Below are positions 1 through 6,787 of a DNA stretch of 15,883 nucleotides, piece by piece. This DNA comes from Oscillospiraceae bacterium (GTDB taxonomy: Bacteria; Bacillota; Clostridia; Oscillospirales; Oscillospiraceae). A program made the translations under genes and the position numbers. The notes under the pieces were generated by a model. The model had not been told where the DNA came from, ran no database searches, and was given only the letters and a program-made list of their open reading frames with translations. The stretch's first letter is position 1; each line of letters starts with the position of its first letter. The stretch lies in contig JAEDEN010000040.1 of the NCBI GenBank assembly GCA_016293265.1, positions 1 to 15,883 of the forward strand, in the 5' to 3' direction.

Positions 1-1183
1 CGGTGTCCATGGCGATCATGAGCTCCTCGTTGGTGGGGATCAGCAGGACCTTCACGGCGGAGTCAGCGGCGGAGATCACGGTCTCCTTGCCGCGGACGGC
101 GTTGGCCTCGGCGTCCATCTTGACGCCCATGAACTCCAGGCCGGAGGCGATGGCCATGCGCTGGGAAGCGGAGTTCTCGCCCACGCCGGCAGTGAAGATG
201 ATGGCGTCCACACCGCCCATGGCGGCGGCATAAGCGCCGATGAGCTTCTTGACGCCGTAGTTGAACATATCCACGGCCAGGCCGGCGCGCTCGTTGCCGC
301 CCTTGAAGGCGTTCTCCAGATCGCGGAAGTCGGAGCTGACGCCGGAAACGCCCTCAACGCCGGACTTCTTGTTCAGGATGTTCAGCATCTCGTCGATGTT
401 CAGGCCGTGCTTGTTCATCAGGTACTGCAGGATGCCGGCGTCCAGGTCGCCGGCGCGGGTGCCCATGGGAACGCCGGCCAGGGGGGTGAAGCCCATGGAG
501 GTATCCACGCTCTTGCCGCCGTCCACCGCGGTGACGGAGGAGCCGTTGCCCAGGTGGCAGGAGATGAGCTTCAGCTCCTCGGGAGCCTTACCCAGCATAG
601 CGGCGGCGCGGGCGGCCACGTACTTGTGGGAGGTGCCGTGGAAGCCGTAGCGGCGGACCTTGTCGTTTTCATAGTAGCTATAGGGCAGGGCGTACATATA
701 GGCCTTGGCGGGCATGGTCTGGTGGAAGGCGGTGTCGAACACGGCCACCATGGGCACGCCGGGCATCACCTTCTCGCAGGCGCGGATGCCGGTGAGGTTG
801 GCGGGGTTGTGGAGGGGAGCCAGGGGGATGCACTCCTCAATGGCCTTCAGCACATCGTCGGTGATGAGAACGGACTTGTTGAACGCCTCGCCGCCGTGAA
901 CGACACGGTGGCCCACAGCGTCGATCTCCTTCATGGAGCTGATCACGCCGTTTTTCTCGTCCACAAGGGCGTTCAGAACGGTCTGGATGGCCTCGGAATG
1001 GGTGGGCATGGCAACGTCGATGGCGTCCAGGACTTCCTTGCCCTCCACCTGGGGCTTATAGGTGAACTTGCCGTCGATGCCGATGCGCTCGCAAAGGCCC
1101 TTGGCAAGCAGCACGCCGTTCTCGGGATTCAGCAGCTGATACTTCAGGGAAGAGCTGCCGGCGTTGATCACAAGAATATTCAT
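1..1183 (-). CDS. ackA: Acetate kinase, C-terminal end cut by window edge
   Basis: AckA interconverts acetate + ATP and acetyl phosphate + ADP in the cytoplasm; in fermenters it normally makes ATP from acetyl phosphate. The protein starts MNILVINAGSSSLKYQLL, the family's N-terminal phosphate-binding signature with Asn7. Further family motifs follow: GHRVVHGGEAF with the substrate-binding Arg, FDTAFHQTMP with the catalytic Asp, HLGNGSSVTAVDGG, the PMGTRAGDLD loop, FTAGVGENS, and the NEELMIA segment holding the C-terminal catalytic Glu. 394 complete codons are visible and the family is about 400 residues, so only a few residues are missing. The start is fixed by the conserved N-terminus and by AGAGGA about 10 nt upstream. 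It is divergent from tmcAL and has a good promoter with a leader of roughly 100 nt. Any pta gene would lie outside the window. Confidence 0.97.
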   Translation of the reverse strand, partial: MNILVINAGSSSLKYQLLNPENGVLLAKGLCERIGIDGKFTYKPQVEGKEVLDAIDVAMPTHSEAIQTVLNALVDEKNGVISSMKEIDAVGHRVVHGGEAFNKSVLITDDVLKAIEECIPLAPLHNPANLTGIRACEKVMPGVPMVAVFDTAFHQTMPAKAYMYALPYSYYENDKVRRYGFHGTSHKYVAARAAAMLGKAPEELKLISCHLGNGSSVTAVDGGKSVDTSMGFTPLAGVPMGTRAGDLDAGILQYLMNKHGLNIDEMLNILNKKSGVEGVSGVSSDFRDLENAFKGGNERAGLAVDMFNYGVKKLIGAYAAAMGGVDAIIFTAGVGENSASQRMAIASGLEFMGVKMDAEANAVRGKETVISAADSAVKVLLIPTNEELMIAMDT

Positions 1184-1218
1184 GTTTGATCGTCTCCTCT
1201 TCTTTTCTGGGAAAACCT

Positions 1219-1246
1219 TGCGGCTTTCCCGATTATGGGATACAAT
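1219..1246 (+). promoter_or_regulatory. Possible promoter for tmcAL
   Basis: TTGCGG (1219-1224), a 16-nt spacer and TACAAT (1241-1246, five of six) form a plausible but weak sigma-A promoter reading toward tmcAL. The -35 match is poor and the leader would be about 120 nt, so this is tentative. Confidence 0.25.
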
Positions 1247-1276
1247 ATAGCTGTACCCGTCCGCTTCTGGGCGGAC
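1237..1276 (-). promoter_or_regulatory. Two hairpins in the ackA 5' leader
   Basis: GTCCGC (1259-1264) and GCGGAC (1271-1276) form a perfect 6-bp stem with a 6-nt loop. Next to it, GGGATACA (1237-1244) and TGTACCC (1252-1258) form a 7-bp stem with one bulged base. Both lie inside the predicted ackA leader, and no T-run follows, so they are not terminators. They could affect mRNA stability or translation. I recognise no riboswitch class. Confidence 0.35.
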
Positions 1277-1291
1277 TACCAGATATATGTT

Positions 1292-1319
1292 ATTATACCA
1301 GAGTTTCCCTGGCTGGCAA
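1292..1319 (-). promoter_or_regulatory. Sigma-A-type promoter for ackA
   Basis: On the minus strand a -35 TTGCCA (1319-1314, five of six consensus) is followed by a 16-nt spacer and a perfect -10 TATAAT (1297-1292). This predicts a transcript starting near 1285 and a 5' leader of about 100 nt before ackA. Confidence 0.65.
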
Positions 1320-1372
1320 CCGATATTTTTACCGAAATGTCATTTTTTTGTCACCACTTAAGGAAGATTTTC

Positions 1373-2581
1373 ATGAAGACAGCAGGTATCATAGTAGAAT
1401 ACAATCCCCTGCACTGGGGACACGTCCATCTTTTGACGGAGGTCCGCCGCCGCCTGGGCGGGGACTGCGCCATTGTCTGCGTCATGAGCGGCGACTTTGT
1501 CCAGCGGGGCGACTTCGCCCTGGTGCGCCGGGCCCCCCGGGCCGCCGCCGCCGTGGAAAGCGGTGCGGACCTTGTGTTGGAGCTGCCCCTGCCCTGGGCC
1601 GTGTCCTCCGCGGAACGCTTCGCCGACGGGGGCGTGGCCACGCTGCTGGCCACCGGCGTCATCACCCACCTGGCCTTTGGCAGCGAGTGCGGGGACGGAG
1701 CGGCCCTGCAGGAGGTGGCCGCCTGCCTTCTCTCCCCGGCCTGCGACGCCGGCCTGCGCCGCCGCTTAGGCGGGGGAATGTCCTACGCCGCCTGCCGCCA
1801 GGCAGCGGTGTCGGCGCTCCTGGGCCCGGAGCGGGGCGCGCTTCTGGAATCCCCCAACAACACTCTGGGCATTGAGTACTGCAAGGCCCTGCTGCGCCGC
1901 GGAAGCTCCGTGGCGCCCCTTACCATCCCCCGCCTGGGCCCGGACCACGACGCCCCGGAGGCGGAAGGCGGGTTTGCCTCCGGCTCCGCCATCCGTGCCC
2001 TCCTCCGCGCCGGCAGGCGGGAGGAGGCCCTCTCCCTCATGGCCCCCGCCATGAAAAGGGCCTATCTGGAGGAGGAGGCCGCCGGCCGGGGGCCCGTATT
2101 CCCCGCAGCCAGCCAGCGGGCCATTCTCTCCCAGCTCCGGCGCATGGAGCGGGAGGACTTCGCCCGCCTGGACCAGGGACGGGAGGGCCTGTACAACCGG
2201 CTGTACGAGGCAAGCCGCACCGCCGCCTCCCTGGATGAGGTGCTGGAGGCGGCCAAAACCAAGCGCTATCCCCACGCCCGGCTGCGGCGCATGGTGCTCT
2301 GGGCCTATCTGGGCCTGACCCCCGGCAGCTTTCCCTCCCAGCCCGCCTATCTCCGGCCCCTGGCGGCCAACGCCACCGGACGGGCCCTCCTTGCCCGGAT
2401 GCGCCGGGAGGCCTCCCTCCCCGTTTTGACCAAACCCGCGGATGTGCGCCGGCTCGGCCACAGCGCCCAGGCCCTCTTCGCTCTGGAAAGCCGCGCCGCC
2501 GACCTATACAGCCTCGGTTTCCCGGATCTCTCCGCCGCCCTGGGCGGCACGTTATGGAAGGAAGGCATCGCCCTCCTGTGA
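1373..2581 (+). CDS. tmcAL: tRNA(Met) cytidine acetate ligase (TmcAL/YlbM family)
   Basis: TmcAL activates acetate with ATP to acetyl-AMP and acetylates the wobble cytidine (C34) of elongator tRNA-Met to ac4C. The 402-residue protein opens with GIIVEYNPLHWGH, the family nucleotidyltransferase signature; HWGH is the HxGH motif. MSGDFVQRGDFALV and PNNTLGIEYCKAL follow, then GFASGSAIRALL, a variant of the second nucleotide-binding motif (usually SAS-x-IR). Length fits the family (about 400-415). ATG at 1373 was chosen over the in-frame ATG at 1235 because homologs begin exactly at this motif and AAGGA lies about 7 nt upstream; the 46 upstream codons do not look like family sequence. It is divergent from ackA, and both enzymes use acetate. 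A lipoprotein gene follows 24 nt downstream, probably in the same transcript. Confidence 0.93.
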   Translation: MKTAGIIVEYNPLHWGHVHLLTEVRRRLGGDCAIVCVMSGDFVQRGDFALVRRAPRAAAAVESGADLVLELPLPWAVSSAERFADGGVATLLATGVITHLAFGSECGDGAALQEVAACLLSPACDAGLRRRLGGGMSYAACRQAAVSALLGPERGALLESPNNTLGIEYCKALLRRGSSVAPLTIPRLGPDHDAPEAEGGFASGSAIRALLRAGRREEALSLMAPAMKRAYLEEEAAGRGPVFPAASQRAILSQLRRMEREDFARLDQGREGLYNRLYEASRTAASLDEVLEAAKTKRYPHARLRRMVLWAYLGLTPGSFPSQPAYLRPLAANATGRALLARMRREASLPVLTKPADVRRLGHSAQALFALESRAADLYSLGFPDLSAALGGTLWKEGIALL

Positions 2582-2605
2582 GTTTCCGGCCGAAAGGAGC
2601 TACCC

Positions 2606-3499
2606 ATGAAAAAAGCATTCCTTCTTCTTGTGTCTGTGACCGCTGCGGCCCTTCTCGGCGGCTGCGGCGCCGCCCCGACCCCTCCTCCCCAGGCAGACGC
2701 GCCTCCGGCGCTCTCCGAGCCCCTCCCTCCCCCTCCGCCGGAGGAAGAAGTCATCCTCTACACCGTCTCAACCACCACGGAGGAGAACACCATCCAAACG
2801 GATGACGGCGTGGTCCTGCTCTCCAGCCGCTTCCAGCTCCCCGTCCTCACGGTTCTGGGAGAGGATGGCTCCCCCATCACCGAGGCGGAAACCCCCGCCC
2901 AGGAGCAGGCCCTTTTGAACGCCGACACCTTCAACCGGAAGTTCACCGACTGGTCCTCCTCCGAGAGCATCCAGGATGTGAGCGACATGGCCAAGGAGGA
3001 CTACGCCTGGCACCGGGAGGGCGGGTATGACTGGCACAGCGGCTACGTCCTGGAGCTTAACTGCACCGCCTACCAGACGGAGCGCATGGTCAGCGTCTTC
3101 GGCCTCTACTACAGCTTCACCGGAGGAGTCCACCCCAACAGCGTGTACCTGGCCTGGAACTTTGACCTGGAAAACGGCGCCTTCTTCGACCCGGAGTTCC
3201 TGGGCAGCGGCCCCGAGCTGCAGGAGGCTGTGGCCAAGGAGCTGATCCGCCAGTGCGGCGAACACGCATCGGACGCCGGCATGGCTCCGGAGGACCTGTT
3301 CTGGCAGGACTACGAGACCATCGTTTCCAACTGGTCCAGCTATGCCGTCTCCTTTGACGGGGAGGGCATGACCGTCTGCTTCTCCCCCTACGAGCTGGCC
3401 GCCTACGCCGCCGGCCCCCAGATCTTTGAAGTCTCCTATGACTTCCTGGAGCCCTACTTAAGCGAACAGGGACGGGCCATCCTGGGCCTGGACACATAA
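2606..3499 (+). CDS. Secreted lipoprotein with DUF3298 (RsiV/PdaC-like) domain
   Basis: This 297-residue protein is probably anchored to the outer face of the membrane. Residues 1-19 are a lipoprotein signal peptide ending in lipobox LGGC, with the lipidated Cys at 20. A proline-rich linker (about 22-46) follows. The rest matches the DUF4163/DUF3298 arrangement: an N-terminal part about 60-165, then FTGGVHPNS at 171-179 and FSPYELAAYAAG at 259-270, the two hallmark motifs of DUF3298. Related domains occur in the anti-sigma factor RsiV, where they bind lysozyme, and in the deacetylase PdaC. No catalytic domain is attached here, so binding or sensing at the cell wall is the most that can be inferred. 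AAAGGAG precedes the ATG by about 8 nt, and the gene ends just before a terminator. Confidence 0.8.
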   Translation: MKKAFLLLVSVTAAALLGGCGAAPTPPPQADAPPALSEPLPPPPPEEEVILYTVSTTTEENTIQTDDGVVLLSSRFQLPVLTVLGEDGSPITEAETPAQEQALLNADTFNRKFTDWSSSESIQDVSDMAKEDYAWHREGGYDWHSGYVLELNCTAYQTERMVSVFGLYYSFTGGVHPNSVYLAWNFDLENGAFFDPEFLGSGPELQEAVAKELIRQCGEHASDAGMAPEDLFWQDYETIVSNWSSYAVSFDGEGMTVCFSPYELAAYAAGPQIFEVSYDFLEPYLSEQGRAILGLDT

Positions 3500-3512
3500 C
3501 ATCCTCACAAGG

Positions 3513-3540
3513 AAGCCGCGGCTCTCGCCGCGGCTTTTTT
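3513..3540 (+). terminator. Intrinsic terminator after the tmcAL-lipoprotein unit
   Basis: AAGCCGCGG (3513-3521) pairs perfectly with CCGCGGCTT (3528-3536). One more C-G pair closes a TCTC tetraloop, and six T residues follow (3535-3540). It sits 14 nt after the lipoprotein stop. Confidence 0.92.
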
Positions 3541-3560
3541 GCGCCCGGACGCTTTTTCCC

Positions 3561-3589
3561 TTGACATACCTTGCGTCACGATGTATTCT
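3561..3589 (+). promoter_or_regulatory. Promoter of the padR unit
   Basis: A perfect -35 TTGACA (3561-3566), a 17-nt spacer and -10 TATTCT (3584-3589) lie between the terminator and padR. The start point would be near 3596, inside the palindrome described in the next entry. Confidence 0.7.
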
Positions 3590-3612
3590 ATGCATAGAAA
3601 CTCTATGTATCG
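3579..3612 (+). promoter_or_regulatory. Candidate PadR operator overlapping the -10 and start point
   Basis: The perfect palindrome CTATGCATAG (3588-3597) overlaps the -10 end and predicted start. It is flanked by CGATGTAT (3579-3586) and ATGTATCG (3605-3612), and CTATGTATCG repeats the palindrome arm with small changes. PadR proteins commonly repress their own promoter through dyad sites rich in ATGT/ACAT, so autoregulation is likely. Binding is inferred. Confidence 0.5.
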
Positions 3613-3631
3613 ACTTTTACAGGAGGTCCCT

Positions 3632-3970
3632 ATGAAAAAGCAGAACATGGAACACACCCAGCTTCTGGTGCTGTCGCTGCTGGCCGGGGAGGATATGTAC
3701 GGCTATCAGATGATCGTGGAGCTGGCCCGCCGCTCTGACCACACCTTCGAGATGAAGGAGGGCACCCTTTACCCCGTGCTCCACGGCCTGGAGAAGGACG
3801 GCTGCGTGGAGGCCTACCAGCAGGCCGCTCCCACAGGCCGGATGCGCAAGTATTACCACCTGACCCGCAAGGGCGGCGCCTTGCTGAAGACGGAAACAGA
3901 GGCCTGGCGCAGCTATTCCGGCGCGGTGAACGCGGTGCTGCAGGCAAGTCCCGGCGCCGCTATGGCCTGA
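3632..3970 (+). CDS. PadR-family transcriptional regulator
   Basis: This is a 112-residue winged-helix DNA-binding protein of the short PadR subfamily, which acts as a dimeric repressor. Family features are MEHTQLLVLSLLAGEDMYGYQM at the start of the domain, EGTLYPVLHGLEKDGCVEAY (recognition helix and following strand), and GRMRKYYHLTRKGGALL (wing and last strand), then a short C-terminal helix. The start at 3632 was chosen because a perfect AGGAGGT lies 4-5 nt upstream. The in-frame ATG at 3539 precedes the promoter and cannot be used. It leads a three-gene unit with two membrane proteins, the usual PadR plus HAAS-domain arrangement. The palindrome at its promoter suggests self-repression; the inducing signal is unknown. 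Confidence 0.92.
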   Translation: MKKQNMEHTQLLVLSLLAGEDMYGYQMIVELARRSDHTFEMKEGTLYPVLHGLEKDGCVEAYQQAAPTGRMRKYYHLTRKGGALLKTETEAWRSYSGAVNAVLQASPGAAMA

Positions 3971-3984
3971 CGCGGCGCCGTCAC

Positions 3985-4001
3985 CGGGGGCGGAACCCCC
4001 G
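3985..4001 (+). repeat. Small GC hairpin between padR and the HAAS gene
   Basis: CGGGGG (3985-3990) and CCCCCG (3996-4001) form a 6-bp stem with a 5-nt loop in the 52-nt gap, just before the ribosome site. There is no T-run. It could tune translation or mRNA decay between the regulator and the membrane protein genes. Confidence 0.35.
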
Positions 4002-4022
4002 CCCCACCAGAAAGGAGGCCCT

Positions 4023-4730
4023 ATGACCAAACGCGAATATACCGAAGCCGTTCTCTCCGCCCTGCGGCGGGTGACCCCCAGGGAGCGGGCCGCCATCCGG
4101 GCGGAGATCGACGCCCACATCGAGGACCACATGGAGGGCCTTTTGGAGCTGGGCTATGACGAGGCCCTTGCCGAGGAGCGGGCCCTCTCCTCCATGGGCG
4201 ACCCGGAGGAGGTGGGCCGGGCGCTGGACCGGCAATATCCCCTGTTCTGGCTCCTGGTCAGCCGGGGGGCGGCGGCGCTGCTGGCGCTGACGGTCTGCGC
4301 CGTCCTCCTGTCCCCCATCGTCACGCTGTCCCACGTCTGGGACAATCTCCGGGCCCGCACCGACCCCATGTCCCATATGGTGGAAGCCTACCGGCCCCAG
4401 GTCACCCAGGAGCTGGACCTGCGGGCCAATGTTGGCTCCGACGTGCTGTACATCTACGCCACAGGCCGCCTGGGGCAAAGGGTCTGCGTCCATTCCGTCC
4501 GGTATGACCGAAACCCCCTCCGCTATGTCTCAAACTGGGACGTCAGCTTTGAGGACTGCCGGGGAGAGCCGTTGAGGAAAAGCGGCGGCTCTTTCTACAG
4601 CGCGGCGGTCAGCTATTACGACGATAAGTTTGACCTCCCCTATGGCGACCCTTACCTCACCGCCGTGGTGGAGCGCTTCGGGGAGCGGACGGAGATCCGG
4701 GTCCCCCTGGTATGGGAGGTGGAGGAATGA
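4023..4730 (+). CDS. HAAS-domain membrane protein, PadR partner
   Basis: This 235-residue protein has a cytoplasmic N-terminal helical domain (about 1-70) of the HAAS/DUF1700 type: short helices with RAAIRAEIDAHIEDHMEGLLELGYDEALAEE and the SMGDPEEVG turn. HAAS domains are typically encoded beside PadR regulators and are thought to signal from the membrane. One hydrophobic segment at about 73-102 is likely membrane-spanning. Residues from about 103 form a domain, probably extracytoplasmic, that I do not recognise; it has short beta-like stretches (VLYIYATGR, RVCVHSVRYD, TEIRVPLVWEV). A strong AAAGGAGG lies 5 nt before the ATG. The last codons overlap the next gene by ATGA, implying coupled translation and perhaps a complex between the two products. 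The role is inferred from context only. Confidence 0.75.
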   Translation: MTKREYTEAVLSALRRVTPRERAAIRAEIDAHIEDHMEGLLELGYDEALAEERALSSMGDPEEVGRALDRQYPLFWLLVSRGAAALLALTVCAVLLSPIVTLSHVWDNLRARTDPMSHMVEAYRPQVTQELDLRANVGSDVLYIYATGRLGQRVCVHSVRYDRNPLRYVSNWDVSFEDCRGEPLRKSGGSFYSAAVSYYDDKFDLPYGDPYLTAVVERFGERTEIRVPLVWEVEE

Positions 4731-5395
4731 AACCCATTCTGACCCGAAAGCAGACCGCCCTCCGGCGCCTGGCCCTTTTGCTGGCCATCTTCCTGGCCGC
4801 CTCCGCCCTGAACCTGGTGAACCTGCTGCCCCGGCAGGCTGTTGAGGATATGGCGGACCAGCAGGACATCGAACACCCGGTGGTCATCCGGCGGTTTTAT
4901 GACGGCACGCTGCCCGTCACCCGCTTTGCCCTTCAGTACCTGGTGGAGGGGGACGACGCCATGATGCTCTGCACCACCGGCTACCATCCGCTGGAGGGCT
5001 GGTATGACCGGGACTGGTGCCGGGTGGAGACCTGGGACGGCGCCCCCGTCCACGTGGGGCTCCGCATCCACAACCAGGGCGGCAAAAGGACAGCCTACCT
5101 CTTCGGCCGCATCGACGACGCCTCCGTCACCGCCCTCACCCTCCGCTTCAGCCAGCACCTCTTCCCGGAAGGGGTGGAAAGCTTCCAGGAGGTGCCCCAT
5201 GTGCTGGAGGTCCCCCGGGAGGCCGTCTTCCGTGGGGAGAACGGAAACCGCTACCTTCTGGCCCCCATCACCCTGCCCTCCGCCGGGGAGAAATATCCCC
5301 AGTTCGCGGATTTCCGCATCCTGGGCTATGACCGGGAGGGCAAGGTCCTGGCGGATGAGGAGGTCCCGTACCAGTCCTGGTCCACCTCCGGCTGA
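4727..5395 (+). CDS. Single-pass membrane-anchored protein of unknown function
   Basis: This 222-residue protein has a basic N-terminus (MKPILTRKQTALRR) and one hydrophobic helix at about 14-33, giving an N-in, C-out anchor. A soluble part of about 190 residues lies outside the membrane. I do not recognise the outer domain. It contains beta-rich stretches such as RFALQYLVEGDDAMMLCTTG, VHVGLRIHN and RTAYLFGRID. The ATG at 4727 overlaps the upstream stop (ATGA) and follows GGAGG; the in-frame ATG at 4712 would only add MGGGG from the ribosome site itself. Tight coupling to the HAAS protein suggests both act together at the membrane under PadR control. No transport, enzyme or protease motif is visible. 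Confidence 0.75.
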   Translation: MKPILTRKQTALRRLALLLAIFLAASALNLVNLLPRQAVEDMADQQDIEHPVVIRRFYDGTLPVTRFALQYLVEGDDAMMLCTTGYHPLEGWYDRDWCRVETWDGAPVHVGLRIHNQGGKRTAYLFGRIDDASVTALTLRFSQHLFPEGVESFQEVPHVLEVPREAVFRGENGNRYLLAPITLPSAGEKYPQFADFRILGYDREGKVLADEEVPYQSWSTSG

Positions 5396-5408
5396 GGGGC
5401 CGCCCCTC
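5394..5408 (+). repeat. Short GC hairpin right after the membrane protein stop
   Basis: GAGGGG (5394-5399) and CCCCTC (5403-5408) form a 6-bp stem around CCG, starting in the stop codon. There is no T-run, so it is at most a weak 3'-end stabiliser. The same GAGGGGCCGC string recurs in the terminator arm at 5694-5703. Confidence 0.3.
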
Positions 5409-5426
5409 CGGCCCGCTCCACGGGAG

Positions 5427-5454
5427 TTGACAGGCCGACGGAAAGAGTTAACAT
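5427..5454 (+). promoter_or_regulatory. Promoter of the 57-residue membrane protein
   Basis: A perfect -35 TTGACA (5427-5432), a 16-nt spacer and TAACAT (5449-5454, four of six) would give a short leader that contains the GGAGAA ribosome site. The small gene could therefore be transcribed separately from the PadR unit. Confidence 0.45.
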
Positions 5455-5477
5455 AAGGCAGAACGGAGAATGATACG

Positions 5478-5651
5478 ATGGAAGGGAAAAACGTTTGGCT
5501 GACCCTGCTGACCGGGCTGGCGGTGCTCCTGGCGGGAGCATGGTTCATCCTCTATAACCCGTGGCTGGGATATACGGATTCCGCCCTTTTATACCTGGCG
5601 GCGGTGGCCGGCGGGGGCTGCTTCTGGATCGGGAGCAGCCTGAAAAAGTGA
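5478..5651 (+). CDS. Small two-helix membrane protein (57 residues)
   Basis: An ATG at 5478 opens a 57-codon frame preceded by GGAGAA with 7-nt spacing. The product begins MEGKNVWLTLLTGLAVLLAG and ends in SLKK. It has two hydrophobic segments, about 6-26 and 37-53, joined by a short polar turn (YNPWLGYTD). This is the topology of a small integral membrane protein with a positively charged C-terminus. I recognise no family. It sits downstream of the PadR-controlled membrane genes, has its own possible promoter, and is directly followed by a strong terminator. That layout supports a real gene, although its short length leaves some doubt. Confidence 0.6.
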   Translation: MEGKNVWLTLLTGLAVLLAGAWFILYNPWLGYTDSALLYLAAVAGGGCFWIGSSLKK

Positions 5652-5672
5652 AGGCGCGCACAGAATACGTGT

Positions 5673-5712
5673 AAAAACAGCGGCCCCTCCGGTGAGGGGC
5701 CGCTGTTTGTTT
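5673..5712. terminator. Bidirectional intrinsic terminator between convergent genes
   Basis: AAACAGCGGCCCCTC (5675-5689) pairs perfectly over 15 bp with 5694-5708 around a CGGT loop. The plus-strand side ends in TTTGTTT, and the minus-strand side reads TTTTTAC. It can stop transcription from both the small membrane protein gene and the minus-strand three-gene operon. Confidence 0.93.
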
Positions 5713-5731
5713 CTCCCTTGGGGAACGCCTT

Positions 5732-6787
5732 TTATCCCATGAGCTGGGCTTCCATATTTTCCGCAAAAGCGGCCAGGCGCTCTTCGATGCCGGGGAGGCG
5801 CAGGGCCGTGCCCGGGTCGTTGGCGGTCTCCAGCAGGCAGAATCCGGGGGGCAGGTAGAACCCCTTGTTCATGGACAGGGCGGAGACCACCTGGCTTGCC
5901 ACGATGTCGCCTCCGGAGTAGCCGGAGACCACCAGGGCAAACACCGCCTTGTCCTGGAAGGACACCGTGCGGTAAAGGGCGGTGAGGCGGTTGATACAGG
6001 CGGTGAGGTTGGCGGAAAGAGCGTCGTTATAGTTGGGGCACAGCAGCACCACGGCGTCGGCGTCCCGGATGGCGGGATAGACCTCCCGGACCATCACGCC
6101 GCCGTAGAAGCACTCCCCCTTTTCGCCGAAGTGGAGGCACATGGTATAGGGGCACCCGGAGCAGTCCACCAGGGTGCCGTTGCGTAGGGCCACCTCCGTG
6201 ATGTCGAAGGGGCCCCGGAGGCGCTCCTTCACGCCCTTCCAGAGGGCGGCGGTATTGGAGGTGCGGTGGTTGGAGGCGTGGAGCACCACCAGGCGGGGAC
6301 GCCGGCTTTTGGGCGGGTCAAAGCACAGCACCCGGCCCACCAGATCCCTTACGGCCCGGCGGTAGGCCTCCTCCAGGGAGCAGCCCCCGTTTTTCGCCTG
6401 GACGGCGAAATTCCGCAGCTCTCCGGTGCCCTCCACCAGGCCCCGGCCCGGGAAGGCACAGCCCGCAAGGGAGGCGGAAAGGACCACCTCCCTGCCCAGG
6501 GCCTTGGTATAAAGGTCTCCCCCGCCGTCGATCCACACGCCGCCCACGCTGCCCTTCAGGCAGCCGGGATGGGTGCGCAGATAGGCCACCAGGTCATAGG
6601 CGGCGTGGTTCACGCCATGAACCGGCAGGGGGATGACAAAGAGGATGGGGGCTCCCGCCAGGCCGTCTCCGGCGCCGGCCAGGACGTACTCCCTGCCCTC
6701 CAGGGCGGATTTCAGCACGCCGGGAAGGCGTTGGGAGCGTTCCTCTCCGCAGATAACCACATGGAGCACGGTATTCCCTTCTTTCAT
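5732..6787 (-). CDS. Tandem flavodoxin-fold NAD(P)H:flavin oxidoreductase-like protein with four-Cys cluster
   Basis: This is a 351-residue protein. The C-terminal half (about 165-350) is an NADPH-dependent FMN reductase/iron-sulfur-flavoprotein-like domain. HASNHRTSNTAAL (170-182) is the FMN phosphate loop, CPNYNDALSANL is the second flavin loop, and C209, C212, C217 and C226 form CX2CX4CX8C, a likely iron-sulfur or redox cluster. The N-terminal half (about 8-150) looks like a degenerate second copy (GAPILFVIPLPVHG, FPGRGLVEGTGEL) without an obvious FMN phosphate loop. ATG at 6787 overlaps the upstream stop (ATGA), so I chose it over the longer frame to 6943, whose extra residues are antisense-like and Pro/Arg-rich. 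It is the last gene of the operon. The likely role is electron transfer or reduction for the upstream dehydrogenase-like protein; the substrate is unknown. Confidence 0.75.
   Translation of the reverse strand: MKEGNTVLHVVICGEERSQRLPGVLKSALEGREYVLAGAGDGLAGAPILFVIPLPVHGVNHAAYDLVAYLRTHPGCLKGSVGGVWIDGGGDLYTKALGREVVLSASLAGCAFPGRGLVEGTGELRNFAVQAKNGGCSLEEAYRRAVRDLVGRVLCFDPPKSRRPRLVVLHASNHRTSNTAALWKGVKERLRGPFDITEVALRNGTLVDCSGCPYTMCLHFGEKGECFYGGVMVREVYPAIRDADAVVLLCPNYNDALSANLTACINRLTALYRTVSFQDKAVFALVVSGYSGGDIVASQVVSALSMNKGFYLPPGFCLLETANDPGTALRLPGIEERLAAFAENMEAQLMG

Noticed and set aside
407..1189. 260-codon plus-strand frame opposite ackA
   Set aside because: Antisense shadow; acetate kinase motifs on the minus strand are unambiguous.
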